Positions 1-7,225 of a stretch of DNA of 27,012 nt are shown here, piece by piece. The position numbers were made by a program, and so were the translations under genes. Under the pieces are notes generated by a model, which saw only the letters and a program-made list of their open reading frames with translations, had not been told where the DNA came from and did not search any database. Within the stretch, counting starts at the first letter, position 1; every line of letters begins with the position of its first letter. Source of the DNA: Chloroflexota bacterium (GTDB lineage Bacteria; Chloroflexota; Anaerolineae; UBA3071); the NCBI GenBank assembly GCA_014383605.1, contig JACNHM010000298.1, positions 1 to 27,012 on the forward strand, in the 5' to 3' direction.

Positions 1-156
1 ATCTACTGGGCCCTCAGCTATTCGGCCATCTTGCAGAACCTCTGGTGGTGGTGGTGGACCCCGATTCTTACCCTCATGTGCCTCTTTCTCTCCCTGTATC
101 TGGTCCACCTGGGCTTCGATGAAGTGAGCAACCCTCGACTTCGCTCGCAGGTGTGA
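1..156 (+). CDS. Oligopeptide/dipeptide-type ABC transporter permease, C-terminal end only
   Basis: Frame 1 is open from the window edge to TGA at 154-156 and encodes about 51 residues. It shows one hydrophobic membrane segment (WTPILTLMCLFLSLYLVHLG) followed by FDEVSNPRLRSQV. A final transmembrane helix followed by a short G-(L/F)-DE-(V/I)-SNPRLR tail is the usual C-terminus of DppC/OppC-type permeases, which form the inner-membrane channel for peptides or related solutes. The start and most of the gene lie outside the window, so substrate and partners cannot be judged. The next gene is on the same strand and close by, which suggests a shared transcript. The identity rests on the tail motif only. 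Confidence 0.72.
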   Translation: MYWALSYSAILQNLWWWWWTPILTLMCLFLSLYLVHLGFDEVSNPRLRSQV

Positions 157-278
157 TGGACGGGTCTGAGAGGCTTGTCACACTGAAGAAGCGGGGTCCC
201 CTCTGCACTTCCCCTTCCTGTACGTGGTTGAGCAATTGGCCCATGGATAGCAAAAGCTCCAGGCCCGGTTCCCCTGAA

Positions 279-1349
279 ATGAACCTGGCTGTTTTTCGAG
301 GAGAGGATCCTGGCCGGGTGCTCTGGCAACCGAGATTGGAGTACTGGTACGATGTGAACAAGAAGCGAGGCACCCTGCCGGAGCAATTGAAGGACGCCGG
401 TCTCCTGGATGTCTACGACTATTGCCACGCCTCTGTCCGCTACTTCACGAAGCCTCTGCGCCTACGGCACAAGAACGTGCACATCACCGAGCGATGGGAG
501 AATGAAAAGCGACTGCGGTGCACGTGGCAAACCCCTGTGGGAGCTCTGACCGAGGTCGTGCACTACGACGAATGGGGCCTGTCCGCCTATCACACCGAGT
601 ACAAGCTGAAAGAACCAGAGGATTTCAGGGTTCTGGAGTTCATGTTGCAGGATGAGGAATGGTACTGGGATCAGAACGCCTATGAGCGGGACGTGCAGCG
701 GGTGGGCGAGCGTGGCTGCCCTCAGTTTTTCTTTCGTCGCTCACCGATTCAGGGTCTGTTCATCGAACACATGGGGTTCGAGAAGACCATCTACATGATG
801 CACGACCACCCCGCGCTGATCCAACACTACGTTGAGATGGCGTCAGAGGCGGATAGCGCCATGTATGAAGTTCTGTGCCGTTCTCCTGTGCAGATCCTCA
901 ATCTGGGTGAAAACATTGATGCCTCCATGAACCCGCCCCCCATCTGGTGTGAGCATCTGGTTCCCTATTACTGCCAGCGGGTTGAACAGTTGCAGGTCGT
1001 TGGCAAGTTCGTGCACATTCACGTGGATGGGACGATGAAGCCGCTCCTGCCTCATCTGAGGGATTGCCCCTGGGACGGGATCGAAGCCGCCACGCCTCTT
1101 CCCCAGGGAGATGTCACGCTGGAAGAGATCAAAGGGGCGCTGGGGGACCGCGTGCTTCTGGATGGGATTCCTGCCCTGTATTTTCTCCCCTCTTTCTCTT
1201 TCTCTGCGGAAACGCTGATCGAATGCGCGAAACGAGTAGTAGACTTGTTTTACCCCCGCCTGGTACTGGGCATATCGGATGAAATGCCCCCCGACGGCGA
1301 TATCGAACGAGTGCGGCTCGTGGGCCAGTTAGTGCAGGAGTTAGTTTAG
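279..1349 (+). CDS. Uroporphyrinogen decarboxylase (URO-D) family protein
   Basis: The protein is about 356 residues from ATG 279, a normal length for the URO-D/cobalamin-dependent methyltransferase superfamily. The N-terminus (LAVFRGEDPGRVLWQPRLE) matches the family opening LAV-x-x-G-E-x-P-D-R-V-x-W. The C-terminal half has the barrel-like segments VHIHVDGTMKPLLPHL, WDGIEAATPLPQGD and LVLGISDEMPPDGD. Members of this divergent branch are usually not haem enzymes, and many are suspected corrinoid methyltransferases or of unknown substrate. The frame stays open upstream to GTG 153 and ATG 156, but those 42 residues look non-coding (many Ser/Pro/Arg) and no start has a good ribosome site. ATG 243 is another possibility. 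It lies between a permease tail and a PHP hydrolase on the same strand, so a catabolic cluster is plausible. Confidence 0.82.
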   Translation: MNLAVFRGEDPGRVLWQPRLEYWYDVNKKRGTLPEQLKDAGLLDVYDYCHASVRYFTKPLRLRHKNVHITERWENEKRLRCTWQTPVGALTEVVHYDEWGLSAYHTEYKLKEPEDFRVLEFMLQDEEWYWDQNAYERDVQRVGERGCPQFFFRRSPIQGLFIEHMGFEKTIYMMHDHPALIQHYVEMASEADSAMYEVLCRSPVQILNLGENIDASMNPPPIWCEHLVPYYCQRVEQLQVVGKFVHIHVDGTMKPLLPHLRDCPWDGIEAATPLPQGDVTLEEIKGALGDRVLLDGIPALYFLPSFSFSAETLIECAKRVVDLFYPRLVLGISDEMPPDGDIERVRLVGQLVQELV

Positions 1350-1384
1350 CTCTGTTCCGTTGCATGCGCTCATCTATTCTGTCG

Positions 1385-1406
1385 GCGCCGGTCTCCCGAC
1401 CGGTGC
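1385..1406. repeat. Short GC-rich palindrome between two genes
   Basis: GCGCCGGTC (1385-1393) pairs with GACCGGTGC (1398-1406) around a TCCC loop, with one G-T wobble and a perfect CCGGTC/GACCGG core. It sits between the URO-D stop and the most likely start of the PHP protein, which supports the start at 1438 rather than ATG 1360. No T-run follows, so it looks like a REP-type intergenic palindrome rather than a terminator. Confidence 0.5.
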
Positions 1407-1437
1407 AGCTAACCCGTGGGAGCGGTCAATCCCCTTG

Positions 1438-2904
1438 ATGCCCATACAACCTGTTCAACACAACGACGGATCTCTGTTTTGGACCCTATCCGGCCACATC
1501 ACGCCGGACGACAAGGCGGCCGGCGATTATCGGCTGCTGCCCTTTGACGTGCCACCCGGCCTGCAGCGGTTGACTGTCTCCTATGAGTACGGCGAGGCGG
1601 TCAGTGCCGCGCTGCCGGCCGGCTGCGGCAACGTGCTGGACATCGGCTGTTTCGACCCCCGCGGCTGCCAGTTTCTGCGGGGAGAGGGTTTTCGGGGCTG
1701 GAGCGGCAGCGACCGGCGCACGTTCACCATCTCGCCGGCCGCGGCCACGCCGGGCTACCTGCCCGGTCCCCTGTACCCCGGTGCCTGGCACATCATCCTC
1801 GGCCTGTACCACATCCTTCCCGCAGGATGCGACTATCGCCTGACCATCCTCGGCCAGCCGGGTGACATGCCGCCACCACCGCAGCCCGGTCCCCTGGCAT
1901 CTCCGGTGTTGAGCAGGGAAACCCGTTGGTACCGTGGTGACCTGCAAAGCCACACCCACCACTCCGATGGCACGGGCAGCCTGGCCGACCTGGCTGCTGC
2001 GGCCCGGGCTCGGGGGCTCGACTTCGTCGCCGTCACCGAGCACAACACCATCAGCCATCTGCCCTACCTGGCTCAGGTCGGCGGCGACGACCTGCTCCTC
2101 ATCCCTGGCCAGGAGATCACCACCTACTACGGACACGCCAACGCCTGGGGCATCCAGGGTTGGCAGGAGTTCCGCTGCCGCGACGACGCCACCATGGCCC
2201 GCATCATTGAAGCCGTGCGTACCGCCGGGGCGGTCGTCTCCGTCAACCATCCCAAGGACAACGGCCCGGCCTGGGAGTACAGTCCCCATCTACCCTTCGA
2301 TTGCGTAGAGGCGTGGCAAGGCGTGTGGGCATCCAACAACCATCAATCGCTGGCCTTCTGGGACAACCTGCTCCGGCAGGGGCGGCAGGTGGTGGCCGTG
2401 GGGGGAAGCGACAAACACGTGAAGCCCTTCCGCGGGGAACCGGAGTCCGACGACCTGGGCACACCGACGACCTGGGTCTATGCTCACGAGCTTTCTACGG
2501 CGGGCATCCTGCGTGGCATCCGGGCGGGGCACGTCTTCATCTCCGCCGATCCGCAAGGGCCAGAATTGTACCTGAGCGCTGACGCCGATGGGGATGGAGT
2601 GGATGGAGTGGATGAAAGCATGATGGGGGACAGATCACTCATCCCCGCCGGGCATCCCATAATGCTGAGCGCCCGCGTGGTGAACGGCGGTGGATTGACA
2701 TTGAGAATCGTCTCTGCCACGGGGGTAGAGGGAGTCGCCGTCGAGGGTGACGACTTCAGCCACCGCTGGGAGACCAGGCCAGAAGGTGACACCTTCTATC
2801 GTCTCGAGTTGGTCGAGCCCAGTGGTGGAGAGATAACTCACCATTCAGCCGCACTGCTCCGGCAAGCCCTGTCGAACCCCATCTACGTGACCGTCCCCGC
2901 ATGA
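1438..2904 (+). CDS. PHP-domain metallohydrolase, CehA/McbA-like
   Basis: The protein is about 488 residues from ATG 1438. Residues 1-160 form a beta-rich leading domain. From about residue 166 the PHP metal-binding motifs appear in order: GDLQSHTHHSDGT (H172, H174, D177), FVAVTEHNTISH, LIPGQEI, VSVNHPKDNGP and VAVGGSDKH. These His/Asp/Glu residues bind a two- or three-metal centre used for phosphoester or carbamate hydrolysis. After about residue 375 there is another beta-rich part containing DADGDGVDGVDE, possibly a Ca-binding loop. CehA/McbA relatives include carbamate hydrolases, but the substrate here cannot be inferred. Upstream ATG 1360 is in frame but would put a palindrome and low-quality sequence inside the gene. 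No signal peptide is evident. It follows the URO-D gene on the same strand. Confidence 0.85.
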   Translation: MPIQPVQHNDGSLFWTLSGHITPDDKAAGDYRLLPFDVPPGLQRLTVSYEYGEAVSAALPAGCGNVLDIGCFDPRGCQFLRGEGFRGWSGSDRRTFTISPAAATPGYLPGPLYPGAWHIILGLYHILPAGCDYRLTILGQPGDMPPPPQPGPLASPVLSRETRWYRGDLQSHTHHSDGTGSLADLAAAARARGLDFVAVTEHNTISHLPYLAQVGGDDLLLIPGQEITTYYGHANAWGIQGWQEFRCRDDATMARIIEAVRTAGAVVSVNHPKDNGPAWEYSPHLPFDCVEAWQGVWASNNHQSLAFWDNLLRQGRQVVAVGGSDKHVKPFRGEPESDDLGTPTTWVYAHELSTAGILRGIRAGHVFISADPQGPELYLSADADGDGVDGVDESMMGDRSLIPAGHPIMLSARVVNGGGLTLRIVSATGVEGVAVEGDDFSHRWETRPEGDTFYRLELVEPSGGEITHHSAALLRQALSNPIYVTVPA

Positions 2905-2978
2905 GTACCCCAAGCTCGAGAGTAAGCACGGCTTCGTCTGCTCCTTCGTCTACCCAGATTCCCGTCACTACCAGGCTC

Positions 2979-3002
2979 CCGCCGGACAGCCATGTCCGGC
3001 GG
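2979..3002 (+). terminator. Strong hairpin after the PHP gene (weak terminator candidate)
   Basis: CCGCCGGACA (2979-2988) and TGTCCGGCGG (2993-3002) form a perfect 10-bp stem with a four-base loop, 75 bases past the PHP stop. There is no T-run, so intrinsic termination is uncertain. It may simply be a REP-like palindrome or protect the mRNA 3' end. The rest of 2905-3123 shows no gene I can support. Confidence 0.4.
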
Positions 3003-3123
3003 CCTGGTCGGCCAGATACCGGCCGCATCAGGCCGCCCGTGGCCTGGACTTGACAGCCCAGGCCGAGCAGGCTGGTCGTTACAGATTCCCCTGCTCTGAA
3101 TGATGACCCCCAATGTGCCAGGA

Positions 3124-3152
3124 TTGACGTACCGGGAAGCTGATGATATAAT
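3124..3152 (+). promoter_or_regulatory. Sigma-70-type promoter for the YbaK/EbsC gene
   Basis: TTGACG (3124-3129) and TATAAT (3147-3152) are separated by exactly 17 bases, so eleven of twelve positions match the consensus. Transcription would start near 3159-3160, giving a leader of about 40 bases before the AGGAGG at 3188-3193 region and ATG 3201. The placement argues against a start at GTG 3153. Confidence 0.85.
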
Positions 3153-3200
3153 GTGTGTACCGCAACCCGAGTATGGAACTGCCGAAAAGGAGGAATGGCC

Positions 3201-3671
3201 ATGAAATGCAAAGAGCGACTCGAGAAGTACTTGCGGGAACACAACGTCTCCTTTGAAGCCATGACCCACCCCGAGGCGTACACGGCCCAGGAAGTGGCCG
3301 CCGCCCAGCACGTCTCCGGTCACCAACTGGCCAAGGTGGTCATGGTCTGGGCCGACGAGCGCATGACCATGCTGGTGCTCCCGGCCAGCGCCCGCGTCGA
3401 TTTCCGCCAGACGGCCAGGCTCCTGGCGGTGAAGAAAGTGCGGCTGGCGACGGAGACGGAGTTCTCCCAGCACTTCGATGACTGCCAGGTGGGCGCCATG
3501 CCCCCCTTCGGCAACCTGTACGAGTTGCCGGTCTACGTGGACAGCGCCCTGACGGAACACGCCGCCATCGTCTTCCGCGTCGGCACCTACACACAGACCA
3601 TGAAGGTCGCCTACGCCGACTTCGCACGGCTGGCTCAGCCGCAGGTGGGGGAATTCGGCCTCTATCCCTGA
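3201..3671 (+). CDS. YbaK/EbsC-family aminoacyl-tRNA deacylase
   Basis: The protein is 156 residues, typical of stand-alone YbaK/ProX-type proteins. These hydrolyse mischarged tRNAs (for example Cys-tRNA-Pro or Ala-tRNA-Pro) in the cytosol. Visible family marks are the N-terminal HPEAYTAQEVAAAQHVSG, the conserved lysine in LAKVVMVW (K45, the position of the key lysine in YbaK), and the glycine-rich loop CQVGAMPPFGNLYELPVYVD. The start at ATG 3201 is chosen because AAGGAGG ends seven bases upstream. ATG 3195 is too close to it. The gene has its own near-consensus promoter. It is well separated from the PHP gene and is followed within a few bases by the propeller gene. Which tRNA it edits cannot be told from sequence alone. 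Confidence 0.9.
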   Translation: MKCKERLEKYLREHNVSFEAMTHPEAYTAQEVAAAQHVSGHQLAKVVMVWADERMTMLVLPASARVDFRQTARLLAVKKVRLATETEFSQHFDDCQVGAMPPFGNLYELPVYVDSALTEHAAIVFRVGTYTQTMKVAYADFARLAQPQVGEFGLYP

Positions 3672-3677
3672 GCACAT

Positions 3678-5111
3678 GTGACGCCCGTCCCGCAAGCCCA
3701 GGGTCTGAGACCATGGCCCCCCGCGGTACGCGCGGCTGCCGCCAACCCGGCCGCGCCGGCGGCATGCCTCGGCCTCACCCTCTGCCTGCTGCTGGCGTGC
3801 CCTGGCTGCGCGGACCCCGCGCACGCCCTCAATAGCGCACATCCGTTGACGCCGACCGAGGAGGTCCCGATGCCATCACTCAAACCACTCTCTTCTGACG
3901 CCAGCACATCCGCTGCCGGCTGGTGGGACGTCATCAGCAGGCTCTGGAACCGGCTCCTGGGACAGATACGCCGCCGCCAGAAACCGGCAGAGGCGCCCCT
4001 ACCGGACGCCGAAGCGCGCTCATCTCGATCCCCAGACGACACACCCTGGAGCGCCGCCGTCAACCTGTCCACCAGCACTGCCGATTCCCGTTCCCCGGCC
4101 GCGGCCCTGGCCCCCGACGGCACGGTGCACGTGCTCTGGGAAGAAGGCGAGGAAGTCTACCACAGCTACCGCAGCGGCGCGGCCTGGTCTTCCCCCCTGC
4201 GCGTGGCCACGGGCGAGCGCCCCACGCTGGTCGTGGACAGCGCCGGCACCCTCCACGCCCTCTTCGCCAACGAGTTCGGCGGCAACTGGGAGATCTACTA
4301 CGTCTGCTGGAATGGCAGCCATTGGACGCTGCCGCGCAACATCTCCTACACCAGCGGCGCTTCCAGCACGCCGCGTATTGCTCTGGCCCCCGATGGCCTG
4401 CTCCACGCCGTGTGGGCCGACACCACCCCCGGCCATTCGGTGATCTACCACGGCCACCAGCAGGGGGCTTACTGGGTCAATAAACCCATCCCCAGCGCCC
4501 GCGGCAGCGTGCCGGCGCTGGCCATTGACGGACAGAGCCAACTGCACGTCGTCTGGCAAGATCAGGACGATCCCTCCAGCCCCTTCGAGATCTACTACAG
4601 CCGCTGGGACGGCAACCAGTGGTCGCTGCCCGAAAACATCTCCGCTTCTGAAAGTGTCCACTCCGCCATCGCCGACCTGAACCTCGCTGCGCAGGGCACG
4701 GCCCATCTGGTCTGGGAAGAAGAGATCGGCGGCGGCTGGCAGATCTACCACAGCCACGGGCACGTGGGCTACTGGTCGGTGCCCGCCGACGTCTCGCAAT
4801 CGCCCAACGAGTGCCACCTGGCCAGCATCGTCGTCACGCCGCAGCAGTACATGCACGTGGCCTGGGAGGAGGGCACGACGCTGCACTCCCGGCATAAGGG
4901 AGCCCAGGTCGGCGATTGGTCCACGGCCGAGACCATCGCCAGCAACCCGCTGGGCCTGGGCGATGTGGCCCTGGCCGCCACCGCCGATGGGCGCGTGCAT
5001 GCCGTGTGGGCCGCCCGCATGGCCGGCGGGCCGCGGGACATCTTCCACAGCGAGCGGCCCTCGGCGCTCAAGCACAAGATCTTCTTCCCCATCGCCATGC
5101 GAAGCAACTGA
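3678..5111 (+). CDS. Seven-repeat beta-propeller protein, probably exported
   Basis: The protein is 477 residues from GTG 3678. Seven copies of a blade-like unit are visible, each with an H-(V/A)-x-W/F motif (HVLWEEG, HALFANE, HAVWADT, HVVWQDQ, HLVWEEE, HVAWEEG, HAVWAAR). Most are followed by an I-Y-Y/H-S strand and a W-S-x-P turn. This predicts a seven-bladed sialidase-like or BNR-like propeller, used for binding or scaffolding; no catalytic residues are evident. From GTG 3678 the N-terminus has a hydrophobic segment, CLGLTLCLLLACPGCADPA, resembling a signal peptide or lipobox. However, AGGAGGT (3859-3865) sits four bases before ATG 3870, which would give a 413-residue form without a signal. 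The C-terminus HKIFFPIAMRSN resembles tails I recall on secreted Chloroflexota proteins, so I favour the exported form. A radical SAM gene follows after ten bases. Confidence 0.72.
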   Translation: MTPVPQAQGLRPWPPAVRAAAANPAAPAACLGLTLCLLLACPGCADPAHALNSAHPLTPTEEVPMPSLKPLSSDASTSAAGWWDVISRLWNRLLGQIRRRQKPAEAPLPDAEARSSRSPDDTPWSAAVNLSTSTADSRSPAAALAPDGTVHVLWEEGEEVYHSYRSGAAWSSPLRVATGERPTLVVDSAGTLHALFANEFGGNWEIYYVCWNGSHWTLPRNISYTSGASSTPRIALAPDGLLHAVWADTTPGHSVIYHGHQQGAYWVNKPIPSARGSVPALAIDGQSQLHVVWQDQDDPSSPFEIYYSRWDGNQWSLPENISASESVHSAIADLNLAAQGTAHLVWEEEIGGGWQIYHSHGHVGYWSVPADVSQSPNECHLASIVVTPQQYMHVAWEEGTTLHSRHKGAQVGDWSTAETIASNPLGLGDVALAATADGRVHAVWAARMAGGPRDIFHSERPSALKHKIFFPIAMRSN

Positions 5112-5121
5112 GGAAGAAGCC

Positions 5122-6021
5122 ATGAACCTCACCGGCCTGCACCTGTTGCTGAGCTACAAATGCACCCACGAGTGCGACCATTGCTTCGTCTGGAGCAGCC
5201 CCTGGGCCGAGGGCACGATGACCCTGGCCCAGATCCGGGAGATCTACCGCCAGGCGGCCGAGCTGGGCACGGTGCGCAGCATCTTCCTGGAGGGGGGCGA
5301 GCCGTTTCTCTACTACCCCATCATGCTCAAGGCCGTGGAGGAGGGGCGGCGGCTTGGATTTGACGTGGGGATTGTCTCCAACAGCTACTGGGCCACGACC
5401 GAGGAGGATGCCCTGGAGTGGCTGCAGCCGCTGGCGGCAGTGGGGTTGTCCAGCCTCGATCTATCCAGCGACCTCTTCCACGGCGAAGCCAACGATCAGA
5501 AGGAAACCCCCGAAGCGCGGCGGGGCACGGCGGCCGCTCAGGCTCTGGGCCTGCCCTGTGGGACGCTCTCCGTGGCGACGCCGGAGGGCGGCGAGCTCTA
5601 TCCGGAGCAGCCGGCCGGCACGCCGCTGATGTTCCGCGGCCGCGCCGTGGCCAAACTTCTGGCGGGGGTGTCCCGCCAGCCCTGGCAGAGCTTCGTGGAG
5701 TGCCCCTACGAGGACCTGGCCTCCCCCGGCCGGCTGCACGTGGATCCCCTCGGCTACCTGCACCTCTGCCAGGGGCTGACCATGGGCAACCTCTTCCAGC
5801 AGCCGCTGGCCGATCTGGTCGCCGCCTACGATCCCCAGGCCCATCCCATCGTCGGCCCGCTGCTGGCGGGCGGCCCGGCGGCGTTGCTGCGCCGCTACGG
5901 GCTGACCCACGAAGAGGGCTACGCCGACGCCTGCCACCTCTGCTACACCGCCCGCGAAACCCTGCGCCCCCGCTTCCCCGACCTCCTGGCCCCCGACCAG
6001 ATGTACGGCGTGGGGTTGTAG
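5122..6021 (+). CDS. Radical SAM protein with extra C-terminal cysteines
   Basis: The protein is 299 residues. The N-terminus LHLLLSYKCTHECDHCFVW carries the CxxxCxxC motif (C14, C18, C21) that binds the [4Fe-4S] cluster and S-adenosylmethionine. FLEGGEPFLYY is the GGE motif, and GIVSNSYW fits a later barrel strand. The C-terminal part has C194 (VECPYEDL), C216 (LHLCQGLTMGN) and C271/C274 (DACHLCYTARE), a set like the auxiliary-cluster region of SPASM/Twitch proteins. The start at ATG 5122 has AGGAAG five bases upstream. The gene begins ten bases after the propeller gene, so co-expression is likely. SPASM-type relatives modify peptides or proteins, but no small precursor peptide was found nearby. 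The target is unknown. Confidence 0.9.
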   Translation: MNLTGLHLLLSYKCTHECDHCFVWSSPWAEGTMTLAQIREIYRQAAELGTVRSIFLEGGEPFLYYPIMLKAVEEGRRLGFDVGIVSNSYWATTEEDALEWLQPLAAVGLSSLDLSSDLFHGEANDQKETPEARRGTAAAQALGLPCGTLSVATPEGGELYPEQPAGTPLMFRGRAVAKLLAGVSRQPWQSFVECPYEDLASPGRLHVDPLGYLHLCQGLTMGNLFQQPLADLVAAYDPQAHPIVGPLLAGGPAALLRRYGLTHEEGYADACHLCYTARETLRPRFPDLLAPDQMYGVGL

Positions 6022-6057
6022 AACGACTGACCCTTCCGGTAACGAAGTGGGCCTGAG

Positions 6058-6177
6058 CTACCGCTGGGCCGTTGCTCTCTTCAGCCACTCCGCCAGAGCG
6101 ATCAGGGCAAAGGTCAGGCTGCTGTAGAGCAGGTAGAGCAGGTGCAAGGCGGCCGCGCCCAGGGCGAATCCCTCATC
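6058..6177 (-). pseudogene. Fragment: C-terminus of a glycosyltransferase (GT2-like), minus strand
   Basis: Read on the minus strand, an open frame of about 39 residues ends at TAG (6058-6060). It contains ALHLLYLLYSSLTFALIALA and EWLKRATAQR. The aromatic LLYLLYSSLTFA stretch with a basic end resembles the C-terminal tail of some family-2 glycosyltransferases. It joins unrelated plus-strand oxidoreductase sequence near 6177, so the rest of the gene is gone. The assignment is from motif memory only. Confidence 0.42.
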
Positions 6178-6360
6178 CCCGATGTACAGATCATCGGCAT
6201 CTCTTCACGATCGGCCGAAAAAGCCCAGACCGTGGCCGACGAGTACGGTGCCGAACCCTTCACTGCCGTGATCAAACTGGCGACCGACCCCCGGGTCGAA
6301 GCCATCAGCGACACCCTGGATGCGCTCAACTGGCTGTTTGGCACCCCCAAGACCGTCTTC
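6178..6360 (+). pseudogene. Internally deleted Gfo/Idh/MocA oxidoreductase fragment
   Basis: The frame reads DVQIIGISSRSAEKAQTVAD, then EYGAEPFTAV and DPRVEAIS. This is the Rossmann-fold N-terminus of Gfo/Idh/MocA oxidoreductases, covering the beta-2 strand and the helix that follows. It then runs directly into DTLDALNWLFGTPKTVFAL, which resembles a segment normally found well over 100 residues later (helix with W-L-F-G-x-P-x-x-V). So an internal deletion has joined two parts of the gene. There is no start with the N-terminal GxGxxG loop. The downstream end dissolves into the 45-bp tandem repeat. Confidence 0.55.
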
Positions 6361-6375
6361 GCACTCGGTCAGCGC

Positions 6376-6465
6376 CCCTTGCTGTCTTATTGTCACGGAG
6401 ACCACCATGTGTAGGGGCGACCCTTGCTATCTTATTGTCACGGAGACCACCATGTGTAGGGGCGA
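6376..6465. repeat. 45-bp tandem duplication
   Basis: Two adjacent 45-base units (6376-6420 and 6421-6465) differ at a single base (position 9, G versus A). A partial third copy begins at 6466 (CCCTTGC) before the sequence diverges. Each unit contains TTATTGTCACGGAGACCACC and ends in GTAGGGGCGA. The period is a multiple of three, so a frame through it stays open, but I see no functional protein there. Confidence 0.92.
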
Positions 6466-6480
6466 CCCTTGCGGTCGCCC
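6460..6480. repeat. Perfect 8-bp palindrome at the end of the tandem repeat
   Basis: GGGCGACC (6460-6467) and GGTCGCCC (6473-6480) form a perfect stem with a CTTGC loop. The wording GTAGGGGCGACC ... GGTCGCCC resembles short GC-rich palindromes scattered between genes of GC-rich environmental bacteria. It spans the end of the second tandem unit and the partial third, so slippage at the hairpin could have made the duplication. Confidence 0.6.
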
Positions 6481-6712
6481 TCTGGAAGCATTGTGTTGTC
6501 GTGATAGTAAGACAGCCGGGGGGTCAGCGCAGCCCGGAGTCGGGTGGCTGGGACCTGGGCATGACTCTGATCGACTACGGGGAGGTCAAGGCCTACGCCG
6601 AAGGCAGCGCCCTGCAGTCGCCCGAGTACCCCTTCCCTGAACCGCGTCCCGTCTCGCAACCTGCCGCCGGCTGGCGAGGAGATGGCCGCCCAGGAGTACA
6701 TCGCCTGCGACC
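6481..6712. other. Unassigned stretch within the fragment region
   Basis: A plus-strand frame contains GWDLGMTLIDYGEVKAYAEG and another contains LPPAGEEMAAQEYIACD. Both look like decayed coding sequence, but I cannot assign either to a family. No intact gene, promoter or RNA is recognised. It ends where tyrosine-recombinase sequence begins. Confidence 0.3.
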
Positions 6713-6847
6713 CACCACGTGGCCAAGGGGACAAACCTGCGAACCGTGCAGGAAGCCCTCAGTCACAGGGATCTGAAGACGACGTCCATCTACGTGCGGT
6801 TGGCCTGTGACGTGATGAGGAGGGAGCTCCAGGAACACGCGCTGTGA
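6713..6847 (+). pseudogene. C-terminal fragment of a tyrosine recombinase/phage integrase
   Basis: About 44 residues are in frame up to TGA (6845-6847). The segment contains HHVAKGTNLRTVQEALSHRD, then LKTTSIYVRLA and a basic tail, MRRELQEHAL. This is the last part of a Xer/Int-type catalytic domain: the G-x-x-(L/I)-R-T-V-Q-E helix, the (G/S)-H-x-x-x-x-T-T motif and the tyrosine nucleophile in SIYVRL. Everything upstream, including the catalytic Arg, is missing. It marks an old integrated element next to the toxin-antitoxin pair and the defence operon. Confidence 0.78.
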
Positions 6848-6863
6848 CGCCCTTCTGCATTAC

Positions 6864-6892
6864 TTGACAAGCACGGGAATCTATGTTAATAT
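6864..6892 (+). promoter_or_regulatory. Promoter of the AbrB-PIN toxin-antitoxin operon
   Basis: A perfect TTGACA (6864-6869) is followed after 17 bases by TAATAT (6887-6892), which matches TATAAT at four of six positions. Transcription would start near 6899, about 34 bases before the antitoxin ATG. It begins only 17 bases after the recombinase remnant. Antitoxins of this class often repress their own promoter, but I see no clear operator palindrome. Confidence 0.65.
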
Positions 6893-6932
6893 GATGGTGC
6901 GCTCAGAAAGTATGATTTTGCCAGGAGCATCT

Positions 6933-7220
6933 ATGATGGATCAAGTTGTCAAACTCGTAACGGTTCAGCAAAGGGGCCAGGTGACCATCCCTATCGAGCT
7001 TCGCCGCCGGCTGGGGATCAAGGAGGGGGGCGTTGTGGCCTTCGTCGAGACCGATGAAGGCATACTGATCTCCCCCCGCGAGGTTTTGGCTATGGACGCT
7101 TTGAACAGGATCGGGGAAGCCCTGGAGAAGCAGGGGATCAGCCTTGAGGAACTGATCGAGTCCGGAAGGGACATTCGAGGTCAAATCGTTGAGGAACAGT
7201 ACGGCCTTGTGGCGGAGTAG
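6933..7220 (+). CDS. AbrB/MazE-type DNA-binding antitoxin
   Basis: The protein is 95 residues. Residues 5-50 form a SpoVT-AbrB swapped-hairpin DNA-binding domain: VTVQQRGQVTIPIELRRRLG, then IKEGGVVAFVETDEGILISP. The C-terminal 45 residues are charged and helical (ALEKQGISLEELIESGRDIR), the usual toxin-binding tail of such antitoxins. ATG 6933 is chosen because AGGAG at 6923-6927 lies five bases upstream; ATG 6936 is equally possible. The frame runs open to an upstream start near 6864, but that would overlap the promoter. It is followed after five bases by a PIN-domain toxin, so the pair is a VapBC-like type II module. Confidence 0.9.
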   Translation: MMDQVVKLVTVQQRGQVTIPIELRRRLGIKEGGVVAFVETDEGILISPREVLAMDALNRIGEALEKQGISLEELIESGRDIRGQIVEEQYGLVAE

Positions 7221-7225
7221 CAGGG

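Noticed and set aside
1486..2289. Long minus-strand open frame opposite the PHP gene
   Set aside because: It is a GC-rich shadow of the PHP gene; the plus frame has clear catalytic motifs and the minus frame has none.
2901..3053. A small open frame overlapping the PHP stop (ATGA)
   Set aside because: Ser/Thr/Pro/Arg-rich with no family features, and it includes the intergenic hairpin.
6142..6414. A 90-residue complete Gfo/Idh-like gene
   Set aside because: The N-terminal dinucleotide loop is absent, an internal deletion is visible, and the end is repeat sequence, so it is annotated as a fragment.
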